This document shows positions 46,046 to 56,640 of a stretch of DNA of 64,000 bases, one piece after another. Where the stretch lies: the NCBI GenBank assembly GCA_036365515.1, contig CM070873.1:222320876-222384875 (forward strand), in the 5' to 3' direction. The notes under the pieces were generated by a model, which searched no databases, had not been told where the DNA came from, and saw nothing but the letters and a program-made list of their open reading frames with translations. This stretch comes from Torymus aiolomorphi (lineage: Eukaryota > Arthropoda > Insecta > Hymenoptera > Torymidae). The position numbers and the translations under genes were made by a program. Within the stretch, counting starts at the first letter, position 1, and every line of letters starts with the position of its first letter.

Positions 46046-46514
46046 TTATAACAGAAAAGAATTACAATTACATGATTTTATTTAGTTATCTATTTATAAG
46101 AAACTAGATGTCTTGACATAAAATTAATTCTTTTCCGTTTTTTTTCAACAAAACTCATAAAATTTGAAAAGAAGCTAAAGAAACTTATGAGCCTAGCTCA
46201 ATGAAATTATAGTAGCTCTACTTTTGCCAATCATTCAGTAGCATGACAAGTATAATGCAAAGTAATTATTAATGACAATACTTCTAATAATACAAATTTT
46301 GTTGAAATGTTCAATTTGCAGTTATGCGTTTATATGATGGAAGGTGTATATTTTAAAATGCGGATCAACTTACATACCATACTCAGGTTCATTTGAAGTT
46401 CAACCCTTGGTCTCAAATTTTGTTACACCCTCCTGTTGTTTCAGGTATATGGGATATTTCACGTGAAGTCAGCAGCTCAAAATTTTAAAATCCCTCAAAA
46501 CTCGTTTTCTTTTA
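46046..46514. other. AT-rich noncoding stretch
   Basis: No gene, RNA or repeat that I can support. Confidence 0.35.
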
Positions 46515-47742
46515 GTTTTTATGAACAAAAAATGTTCCTCAAATTTTAGGTCGATATTTGCAAAAATAAAAAAGCTATGCAATATTGAAAATTCAATTTT
46601 TTTGCAATTTTTGGTTAAAATCAAGTTTATTCATTTTTTAACTGAAAATCTTGAAACTTTTTGTATAGTACATTGATTGGCAAAAGGTTTGAATTTTTTC
46701 TGTAGAATGTGCCAGTATTTATTTTATGACCCTTTTTGAAAGTCTCTGATTGGCTGCTTCTTAGTATACCTTCATCAAAGGATATTGAGGCTGCGGCCAA
46801 ATATTCTTTATTCGACAAATTTTTTTGTATTCTTCTTCGAAAACCCTTCAAAATGCTTTTTTATCAATACTGGCCGAGCATAAGGAAAAAAGTTACAATT
46901 TTTTGAAATATCAAGAAAAATCCATAATTTCAATTTTTGATAACATGATTAATGAAACTGAATATTATTCATACATCTTATGGCATGGACCGTACCACTG
47001 AATTTTGTTAGAGCATCAAATAGAACATTAGAAATATCTATTTTCAATAATATTAGGCTTACACAATAAGCGATACCTAATTATGAATGAAATTATCAGT
47101 CTGTTGCCTGATTTCATTTTGACAGCTTTATAGTAATTAACCTCTATAGCTTAATTTATTATTAATTCATAATTAGGTATTGCTTATTGTGTAAGCCTAA
47201 TATTATTGAAAATAGATATTTCTAATGTTCTATTTGATGCTCTAACAAAATTCAGTGGTACGGTCCATGCCATAAGATGTATGAATAATATTCAGTTTCA
47301 TTAATCATGTTATCAAAAATTGAAATTATGGATTTTTCTTGATATTTCAAAAAATTGTCACTTTTTTCCCTTTGTCGGCCAGTATTGATCAAAAAAGCAT
47401 TTTGAAGAGTTTTCGAAGAAGAATACAAAAAAATTTGTCGAATAAAGAATATTTGGCCGCAGCCTCAATATCCTTTGATGAAGGTATACTAAGAAGCAGC
47501 CAATCAGAGACTTTCAAAAAGGGTCATAAAATAAATACTGGCACATTCTACAGAAAAATTCAAACCTTTTGCCAATCAATGTACTATACAAAAGTTTCAA
47601 GATTTTCAGTTAAAAAATGAATAAACTTGGATTTTAACCAAAAATTGCAAAAAAATTGAATTTTCAATATTGCATAGCTTTTTTATTTTTGCAAATATCG
47701 ACCTAAAATTTGAGGAACATTTTTGTTCATAAAAAACTAAAT
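46515..47742. mobile_element. 1.2-kb fold-back with arms of about 575 bp
   Basis: The left arm 46515-47092 and right arm 47163-47742 are near-identical inverse copies separated by about 70 bp. Each arm has an open frame read toward the outside (46627-46851 minus, 47339-47620 plus) with the shared peptide RRRIQKNLSNKEYLAAA. The peptide has no family I recognise. Confidence 0.88.
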
Positions 47743-47934
47743 AGATTGAAATTTGTTTAAATTTCAATAAACAATTAAACCCTCAACCAAAAAAATAAAA
47801 ACCAAATCTAAACTATCTCTTGGTAGAAATTTTGTAAACTATATCCAGAATATGTACAAAAAAGTGCAGTACTGTGCCACAAAATTTCAGATGCAGGTAA
47901 TATTTTGAAAATCATAATATTAAATTGGACTCCA
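47743..47934. other. Short noncoding spacer
   Basis: AT-rich, no structure seen. Confidence 0.3.
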
Positions 47935-48795
47935 TCATCGGCCATCTAAACACCTAGACCTCGCATCCGACCTGTCCCTTCACCTGGACACAAAAACCTA
48001 CGGAGCGCACTACCCGGACTCATCGACCATCTGGAACACCTAGACCTCGCATTCGATTTGTCCTGGCCTCTGGACACAAAAACCTACGGAGCGCTTCACG
48101 TAAACTCCATCATCGGCTACCTGGAACGCCTAAACCTCGCATCCGATCTGTCCCGACGCCTGGACACAAAAACCTTCAGAGCGCATCACCCGGATTACAT
48201 CACCGGCCATCTGCAACACCTAGACCTCGCATCCGACCTGTCCCTTCACCTGGACACAAAAACCTACGGAGCGCACTACCCGAACTCCATCATCGGCCGT
48301 CTGGAACACCTAGACCTCGCATCCGATCTGTCAAAACACCTGGACACAAAAGTCTACGAAGCGTATCATCAGCCGCCTGGAACAGCTAGACCTCGCATTC
48401 GAGCTGTCCCGACACCTGGACTCAAAAACCTACGAAGCGCACTACCCGGACTCCATCATCGGCCATCTGAAACACCTAGACCTCGCATTCGATTTGTCTT
48501 GGTCTCTAGACACAAAAACCTACGGAGCGCATCACGTAAACTCCATCATCGTCCACCTGGAACGCTCAGACCTCGCATACGATCTGTTCCGACATCTGGA
48601 CACAAAAATCTTCGGAACGCATCACTTACACTCTATCACCGGCCACCTGGAACAGCTAGACCTCGTAATCGAGCTGTCTCAACACCTGGGTACAAAAACC
48701 TATGGAGCGCATAACCCGGACTCCATCATCGCCCATCTAAACACCTAGACCTCGCATCCGATCTGTCCCTTCACCGGGACACAAAAACGTACGAA
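47935..48795 (+). repeat. About 90-bp minisatellite, ten units, open as a 30-residue repeat
   Basis: CTAGACCTCGCA-type words occur near 47959, 48045, 48130, 48219, 48310, 48387, 48476, 48570, 48660 and 48745. One frame reads as 30-residue units with the phrases LDLASDLS, HLDTKTYGAH and SIIGHLEH. Indels in a few units change frame (near 48360), so the protein reading is split between two frames. It could be an old coding repeat or simply a minisatellite without stops. There is no start, splice or promoter context. Confidence 0.8.
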
Positions 48796-48904
48796 GCGCA
48801 CTACAATTTTTAAGAAAGCATTTGCAATCATGCGAGGCGACGTCCTGAATTTTGAAATGTCAATAATAACTGAGACTATATAATAAAGTGATGAATCTGC
48901 ATCT

Positions 48905-49535
48905 CATTATTATAAGAAATGTGTATAGGCGAAATGCGCACATTTGTTTATAATAGAACATGTGTATAGTCGAAATACACAAAATGATTTATTATAAAAT
49001 GCGTGTAGGCAAAATGCACACGATTACTAACACTGAAAAGTGCGTATAAGCAAAATACGCATAATTATTTATAATAAAACATGTGTATAGGCGAAATACA
49101 CCAAATTATTTATTATAAAATGCGTATAGGCGAAATGCGCACAATTAATAACACTGAAAAGTGCGTATAAGCGAAATACGCATAATTATTTATAATAAAA
49201 CATGTGTATAGGCGAAATACACCAAATTATTTATTATAAAATGCGTATAGGCGAAATGCGCACAATTGATAACACTGAAAAGTGCGTATAAGCGAAATAC
49301 GCATAATTATTTAGAATAAAATATGTGTATCGGCGAAATACACCAAATTATTTATTATAAAATGCGTATAGGCGAAATACGCAAAATTATTTGTAATAAA
49401 TATGCGTATATATGTGAAATACGCACTATTATTAACAATAAAAATGCGTATACGCAAAATACGGATAATTAATTATAAAAAGAAATACGTATACGCGAAA
49501 TACGTACAATTGTTTGTAATAAAAAAACGCGTATC
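48905..49535 (+). repeat. Second array of the 42-bp stem-loop repeat, about fifteen units
   Basis: Units have stem types GCGTAT/ATACGC, GTGTAT/ATACAC, GCGTAT/ATGCGC and TACGTAT/ATACGTA around a loop close to AGGCGAA. Part of the array has a three-unit period of about 121 bp. Confidence 0.88.
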
Positions 49536-49551
49536 TTTAATATTTTTGAAA

Positions 49552-49612
49552 TATGTAGCGCCATCTATGTTAAAATCTATTACGATTTTCCAGAGATGGC
49601 GCTTGTGTCATA
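49552..49612. repeat. Stem-loop with GCGCCATCT / AGATGGCGC
   Basis: GCGCCATCT at about 49559 pairs with AGATGGCGC at about 49593, with outer AAATATG/CATATTT. A GCGCCATC word also occurs at 59810. Probably a small MITE. Confidence 0.6.
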
Positions 49613-49744
49613 TTTCATCAATAGTATGTACTTTCTACCTTACCGACCTATGGGTCGGTCAAATCGCAGAATGGAGTTTGACACCCCCTTAAAATTAATA
49701 ACATTTTTAACAGAGATAGATGCAAGATACTTAATATTAAAATC

Positions 49745-50110
49745 TCTTGTTTAAACACGATAAAAAAAATGAAATTCAGGTGCCGGTAAGGTAGAGATTG
49801 TCACGGTACATATGGCTTTAAGAAACATTTTTAAGTTAATCAAATTTAATTAATTAATGTCTTAAAGTAAGTTACTGATTTTCTTAAAATATTATCTAAA
49901 TAAATAATTACTAAAAACCATTAATATTTTAGATGAATGTATAATATCAATCGAATGAATATGGATAGTACAACTTATATAGATGAAAATGTCCAAACGG
50001 TGACATGTGAGCGATAGCGTAACGGATAGCGTGCGTGCGTAGTAACCCAAGGGTTGCGGGTTCGATTCCCGGTTAGATCGACAATTTTTATGTAAGTTTT
50101 TTTCTGCGAT
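49745..50110 (+). repeat. Segment duplicated at 58305-58630, with tRNA-like module
   Basis: AGGTGCCGGTAAGGTAG at about 49781 and a common tail around TTTTCTGCGAT near 50100 occur in the same order at 58331 and 58612. Both enclose the tRNA-like module. Confidence 0.7.
50008..50082 (+). ncRNA. tRNA-like module (SINE head or tRNA pseudogene), copy 1
   Basis: An A-box-like TAGCGTAACGGATAGC (50015-50030) and a perfect B-box-type GGGTTCGATTCCC (50058-50070) are spaced as in tRNA genes. The acceptor and anticodon stems do not pair convincingly, so it is not a working tRNA. Copy 2 at 58518-58592 keeps both boxes. Confidence 0.5.
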
Positions 50111-50519
50111 AATAATAATACGATTAATTTAAAAGATAAGTTTCTTTAATGAAAATGCGAAAATTTATAATATTAAAGAGTTTATATGCATAAATTAACA
50201 ATTGTTGCTGACACAACATAAAGACGGTGAGGGTAAGTAAATATATTATAATAAATTTGAATCAATATAAATAATTTCAACTACAAACTATGTAGCATTA
50301 TTAAATTTTGTAAAAATTTTTTATTTTTACAAAATAAAAAAATAATTTGTTAAATAAAAAGAAAAAAAAAATTATTTTTCAACCAAGTAAATAATGTTTT
50401 GATCTAAGTAAAATTTTACTAGAAATTTCAAATACGTTTATGTTAAGTTTTATGCATTCAATTGAAATTTCAGTTTACGGCAATTATTTTTAATAGGTAG
50501 CAATGCAATTTTCCAGTAC
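50111..50519. other. AT-rich noncoding stretch
   Basis: Nothing recognised. Confidence 0.3.
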
Positions 50520-50840
50520 ATTTACAGTACATTAAAGATTTGGATAAATTGTAATGCAGATTTTCATTAATTGTAATGCAAATTTGCATTAATTGTAATG
50601 CAGATTTGCCTTAATTGTAATGCGGATTTGAATTAAGAATAATGCACATTGCATTAAATTCAATTTACTTGTACATTAAATTTCATATTTTTTTTCTAAA
50701 ACAAGCTGCATTAAAAATAATGCACATTGCATTAAATTTAATGTATATTTACATTAAATTTACGTTACGCCCTTAAACTGTTTTAATGCACCTGCTTGAA
50801 ATTTGCTTCCAGCACATGTACATTAAAGTTAATGTAATTT
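50520..50840 (+). repeat. Short tandem repeat of ATTAATTGTAATGCAGATTTGC type
   Basis: About four units of 23 bp at 50548-50640 are followed by ATTAAATTTAATG-type words related to 37050-37800. Confidence 0.7.
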
Positions 50841-50939
50841 TTTACAGTGTAGACTATTATCATATAACATATTTCTGAAATTAAATAAAGAAAATGTTGA
50901 CAGTGTTGCCAACTTAAATTAGAGTAAAAAAAATTTACG

Positions 50940-51130
50940 CGCGAGATAACGCCTTCTTCAGGTTCATTCCGAGATAACGCCTTTTTCAGGCCGATTTCTA
51001 GATAACGTCTTTTTCAGGACGATTTCTAGATAACGCCTTTTTCAGATTGATTACAAGATAACGCCTTCTTTAGGTCGATTTCCAAATAACGCCTTTTTCA
51101 GACCGATTTTTAAATAACGCCTTTTAACCG
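50940..51130 (+). repeat. 31-bp tandem repeat, six to seven units
   Basis: Units contain GATAACGCCTTTTTCAG and CGATTTCTA. The array ends at AACGCCTTTTAACC near 51128. Confidence 0.88.
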
Positions 51131-51424
51131 GGAAGCGACGGTTTATTCTCATGCTTGGTACCTTATTCAAAAGTTACGCAACGACTGAATCACAAACAAC
51201 AAAATCAACAACTTAGCTTCTTCTTAGCAACGGTCTTTACTTGTTTTTCGAACTAATCGCAACCTTAATAAATATATGTACATAATCAATAATGATAAAT
51301 TTACATAAACGCTTTTTTCTACTTTTTGAGAATTTATAATTAATATGTATCCGTAACAATGTGATACAAACTTCTAACACCTTTAATCATGTTTCTAGAG
51401 AAATTTAACGAAACTTAAAATTTT

Positions 51425-51507
51425 ACTATTACAAAGCTTCCTCTAGGAGGAAGGAATTAAGTTCGGGGAAGGTAAGTGCCAATGAATTGGCAGCGGTTTT
51501 TTTCTTA
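51425..51507 (-). repeat. Tandem pair of both hairpin termini
   Basis: GCTTCCTCTAGGAGGAAG at 51436-51453 is followed within 25 bp by TGCCAATGAATTGGCA at 51477-51492, GCGG and a T-run. The two hairpin types found separately elsewhere stand side by side here, suggesting both belong to one terminus. Confidence 0.7.
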
Positions 51508-52129
51508 CGAATAAATTTTGTTTAGAGGTAGATGGCATTTCCTGTTTTATCTCTTTAATTTCTTTATCTCTATTACCAATATCCCCTGGTCCTCTATGAG
51601 GGCCAGTCTATGAAGGCCTATCAACCATTCCTGTATGAGGAAGCAAAATCGATTTATCAAAAAATGTCAGGTAGATGTAACCGAACCCCTTAATTATACA
51701 ATCATTTTATACGTTCTTACAAAGGCAATTCTTTTACCTAAAGGATTTATAGGATAATATATAAACTCTACATCTCCACAAAATTTCAACATGATTAAAC
51801 CAACTTTTGTTTTCTCTAGTTATCATGCGACAAAGAAAATGACTTTGTAAAATACGAAAATTTTCAAAATCAAATATCTCAAAAAGTAATCGTACGATCT
51901 AGATGAAAACTCCCACATGTATTATCTATATCAAATACAAAATTGTCTATAAATTTGGAGCTGATACATGAAGCCGTTCTCGAGAAATTACTATTTTAAA
52001 AAATGTCAAAAAATTTTTAACCTCAAATATCTCTGAAATTTATGGACCAATCATTTTGCCCAAAGAACTCGACCGAGAACTATAAAAAATCTACCTCTAA
52101 AAGGAATTTTGAAGCCATTGCCCACATAG
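51508..52129 (+). repeat. Fragments of the dispersed element body
   Basis: A degraded hairpin end (CCTGTATGAGGAAGCAA) lies near 51630. The 51710-51900 part matches phrases at 31960-32120, and 52010-52120 matches 24330-24415. No gene. Confidence 0.5.
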
Positions 52130-52130
52130 C

Positions 52131-55100
52131 ATGAAAGCTTCCCAGTGAAAGATTCAAGAAATATTCCAATGGAAGCTTTCATCAACCTTTTTAAAAGATA
52201 ATTGAAACTTTCAGATAGATTCCATTGTAAGGTTTCTTGTAAGCTTCCCGGAAGGTTAAAGCAATATTACAATCAAGATTGCTAAATGTCCTTTCGACGA
52301 ATATTACATGAAAGCTTCTAGAAAGCTTACGGGAATCTTACGTGAAATATTTCAAGAATCAATACAGGAATCATTCACGAAAGGAAACAGCAATATTACA
52401 GTAAGCTTTTAGAAAGATTACACTGTTATCTTTTTTGAAAGCTTACGCTAAGATTACCAAAGAGATTCCCAAATCCTTGCAGGGATCAATACAGGAATCT
52501 TTCACGAAAGGAAAATGCAATATTACAGTAAGCTTTTGGGAATATTACACTGTTATCTTTGTTGAAAACTAACGCTAAGATTGAAAAAGAGCTTCCCAAA
52601 TCCTTGCAGGGATCAATACAGGAATCTTTCAAAAAAGGAAACAGCAATATTCAGTAAGCTTTTGGGAAGATTATACTGTTATCTTAGTTGAAAGCTTACG
52701 CTAAGATTGCAGAAAATATTACCAAATCCTTGCAGGGATCAATACAGGAATCTTTTACGAAAGGAAAAGGAAATATTACAGTATGCTTTTGGGAATATTA
52801 CTCTGTCAGCTTTGTTGAAAGCTTACGCTAAGATTGAAAAAGAGCTTCCCAAATCCTTGCAGGGATCAATACAGGAATCTTTCAAAAAAGGAAACAGCAA
52901 TATTACAGTAAGCTTTTGGGAAGATTATACTGTTATCTTTGTTGAAAGCTTACGCTAAGATTGCAGAAAAGATTACCAAATCCTTGCAGGGATTGATACA
53001 GGAATCTTTCACGAAATGAAACTACAATATTACAGTAAGCTTTTGGGAAGATTAGACTGTTACCTTTGTTGAAAGCTTACTGTAAGATTGCAAAAGAGAT
53101 TCGCAAATCCTTGCAGGTATCAATACAGGAATCGTTCACAAAAGGAAACAACAATATTACGGTAAGCTTTCGGGAAGATTACACTGTTATCTTTCTTGAA
53201 AGTTTAAGCTAAGATTACCAAAGAGATTCCCAAATACTTGCAGGAAAAATTCCACTAAACATAAATAGAACCTTTCATGAAAGATTGCAATAAGCATGAA
53301 TGCAATATTATCGAAAAATAATGCGAAAAACTTAATGGAAGGTTCCCGTGAAACATTCCAGTAGCGTTAACTTCCAATGCTCCACAAAAGCTTCCCGTAA
53401 GTTTAAGCGAACCAACCGAAAAAAATTCCAACTATGCGATTCCGTAACATTCCATGAAAGTTTTTGAAAGGTTGCCAACATCGACCATGAACCATTCTAA
53501 GAATCGATACTGGAATTTTTCATGAAAGATAACTAGAAAGGTTAAAGTAAGCTTACTGAAAGATTGAACTGGTACATTTCTTGCAAATCTTCCGAAAAAC
53601 TTTTGAAAAAGATTGATGAATACTTTCAGGAAAGATTGCACTAAACATAAATGGAACCTTTCATGAAAGATTGCAATAAGCATGAATGCAACATTACCGA
53701 AAAATAATGCGAAAAACTTAATGGAAGGTTCCCACGAAACATTCCAGTAGCATTACCTAGCAATGTTCTACGAAAGCTTCTGGTACATCTTCGGAAACCA
53801 ACCAAAAAATTCCAACTATGAGATCCCGTAACATTCCATTAATGTTTTTGAAAGCTTGCTGACACCCACGATGAAAAATTCTAAGAATCGATACTGAAAT
53901 CTTTCTGCACATAGCATGAAAGCTTCCCAGTGAAAGATTCAAGAAATATTCCAATGGAAGCTTTCCTCAACCTTTCTAAAAGATAACTGAAACTTTCAGA
54001 TAGATTTCATTGTAAGCTTTCTTGTAAGCTTCCCGGAATGTTAAAGCAATATTACAATCAAGATTGCCAAATGTCCTTTCGACGAATATTGCACGTAAGC
54101 TTCTGGAAAGCCTACGGGAATCTTACGTGAAATATTTCAGGAATCAATTCAGGAATCTTTCACGAAAGGAAACAGCAATATTACAGTAAGTTTTTAGAAA
54201 GATTACACTGTTATCTTTGCTGAAAGCTTACGCTAATATTGCAAAAGAGATTCCCAAGACCTTGCAGGGATCAATCCAGGAATCCTTCACGAAAGGAAAC
54301 AATATTACGGCAAGCTTTTGGGAAGATTACACCGTTATCTTTGTTGAAAGCTTACGCTAAGATTGCAAAGGAGATTCCCAAATCCTTGCAGTAAAGATTC
54401 CACTGAACATAAATAGAACCTTTCATGAAAGGTGTCAGTAAGCATGAATGAAAGATTACCGAAAAATAATGCAAAGAGCTTAAAGGAAGGTTCCGGCAAA
54501 ACTTACCAGTAGCGTTACCTTGCAATGCTCCACGAAAGCTTCCCGTAAGTTTTCGGAAACCAACCAAAAAAATTCCAGCTATGCGATTCCGTAACATGCC
54601 ATGAAAGTTTTTGAAAGGTTACCGACATCCACCATGAAACATTCTAAGAATCGATACTGGAGTCTTCCATGAAAGATAACTAGAAAAATTACAGTAAGCT
54701 TACTGAAAGATTGAACAGGAACATTTCTTGCAAATCTTCTGAAAAACTTTTGAGAAAGATTGATGAATGCGTTCCGGGAACATTCGACTAAACAAAAATG
54801 GAACTTCTCATGAAAGATTGCAGTAAGCATGAACAAAAGATTACCGAAAAATAATGCGAAAAGATTAATGGAAGGCTCCAGCTGAAGCTCTCAGTAGCAA
54901 TACCTGGAAATGTTTCACGAAAGCTTTCCGTAAGTTTGACGGAATCAACAAAAAAGATTCCAATTATAAGACTCGCGTAACATTCCATGAAAGGTTTTGA
55001 AAGGTTCCCGGATCCTTACATGTAACCTTCTCAGAATCGATACGGGCTCTTTCATGAAAAGTAATGAGAAAGGTTACAGTAAGCTTACTGAAAGATTAGA

Positions 55101-56640
55101 ATGGAACATTTCTTGCAAATCTTCCGAAAAACTTTTGAAAAAGATTCATTAATACTTTCGGGGAAGATTCCACTATACATAAGTGGAACCTTTCATGGAA
55201 GATTACAGTAAGCATGAACAAAGTATTACCGAAAAATAATGCGTAAAGCCAGTAGCGTTACGTTGCAATGTTCCACGAAAGCTTCCCGTAAGATTCGCAA
55301 AAACAACCAAATTATTCTAACTATTCACCAGAGTAACATTACACGAAAGCTTTTGAAAAGCTGACAGAATCTTTCATGAAACATTCTAATAATTGATACT
55401 GGAATCTTTCATGAAAGAGAACTATAAAGGTTACAGTAAGCTTTCTGAAAGATTAAACTGGAACATTGATTTCAAATTTTCCAAAAACCTTTTGAAAAAG
55501 ATTTATAAATACTTTCAGGGAAGATTCCATTATACCTAAATGAAATCTGCCATGAAAGATTGCAGTGAGCATGAATAAAAGATTATCGAAAAATAATGCG
55601 TAAAGCTTAATGGAAGGTTCCCACGGAACTTTCCAGTAGCGTTACCTTGCAATGTTACACGGAAGCTTCGCGTAAGTTTAACGGAATCAACAAAAAAGAT
55701 TCGAACTATAAGACTCGACCATATACAATGAAAGCTTTTGAAAGGGTTCCGGAACCTTACATGAAACATTCTCAGAATTGATACTAGAATCTTTCATGAA
55801 AGATAAATAGAAAGGTTACAGTAAGCTTACTGAAAGATTCAACTGGAAAATTGATTAAAAATCTTCCAAAAGCCTTTTGAAAGAGATTACTGAATACTTT
55901 CAGGGAAGATTCTACTAAACATCAATAAAATCTTGCATGAAAGATTGCAGTTAGCATGATTACCGAAAAATAATGGAAAAGCCTAATGGAAGGTTCCGGC
56001 GAAACTCCCCAGTCGCGTTACCTTGCAATGTTCATGAAAGCTTCCCGTAAGTTTTGTGGAACCAGACAAAAAAAATTCCAAATGTGCGATTCAGTAACAT
56101 TCCATGAAAGCTTTTGAAAGGTTTCCAGAATCTTCCATGAAACATTCTAATAACAGATACTTGAATTTTTCATGGAAGATAACTAGAAAGGTAACAGTAA
56201 GCTTACTGAAAGATAAACTGGAACATAAATTGCAAATCTTCTGAAAAATTTTTGAGAAAGATTCATGAATACTGGAATCTATCATGAAAGGTAACCAGAA
56301 GGGTTACAGTAAGCTTAGTGAAAGATCGAACTATAACATTCATTGCAAATCTTCCGAAAAACTTTTAAAAAAGATTTATGAATACCCCCAGGGAAGATTC
56401 TACTCAACATAAATAGAACCTTTCATAAAAGATTGCAGTGACAATAAGTCAAAGATTACTGGAACCGTAACATATTCTGGTAAGGTTCCGCAAAAGCTTG
56501 CCGTAAGTTTAATGGAATAACAAAAAATTCCACCTATGCAACTGAGCAACATTTCGTGAAAGCTTTAGAAAGATTTCGGGAACCCTTAATAAAATATTCC
56601 AAAAATGAATGCTTTAAGGAGATGTTGGATACCGACATCA
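52131..56640 (+). repeat. Large satellite with 125-bp and about 375-bp tandem units rich in GAAAGCTTAC
   Basis: From 52470 to 53230, units of about 125 bp carry ATCCTTGCAGGGATCAATAC (52471, 52594, 52718, 52855, 52980, 53107). From 53260 on, units of about 375 bp carry CATGAAAGATAACTAGAAAG-type phrases (near 53527, 54668, 55055, 55430, 55800, 56178). An internal restart of the left edge lies near 53908. Numerous short minus-strand frames reflect the repetition and are not genes. Confidence 0.88.

Larger units (their letters stand above)
38946..49692. mobile_element. Candidate 10.7-kb composite bounded by TTAAGGGGGTGTCAAACTC inverted ends
   Basis: TTAAGGGGGTGTCAAACTC at 38946 has its exact inverse at 49674-49692, and ACCGACC lies near both ends. 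The interval contains the satellite, fold-backs and arrays listed separately and no transposase. Two independent decayed MITEs could also leave one end each. Confidence 0.4.

Noticed and set aside
45185..49535. CRISPR-like reading of the 42-bp and 90-bp arrays
   Set aside because: Units have no constant repeat plus unique equal-length spacers, the whole unit is repeated, and the genome is that of an animal.
50008..50082. Functional tRNA gene
   Set aside because: A and B boxes are present but acceptor and anticodon stems do not pair, and the second copy at 58518 differs within stems without compensation.
52707..56285. Many 60-85-codon frames in the AAGCTT-rich satellite
   Set aside because: They recur with the repeat unit on either strand and show no domain or codon signal.
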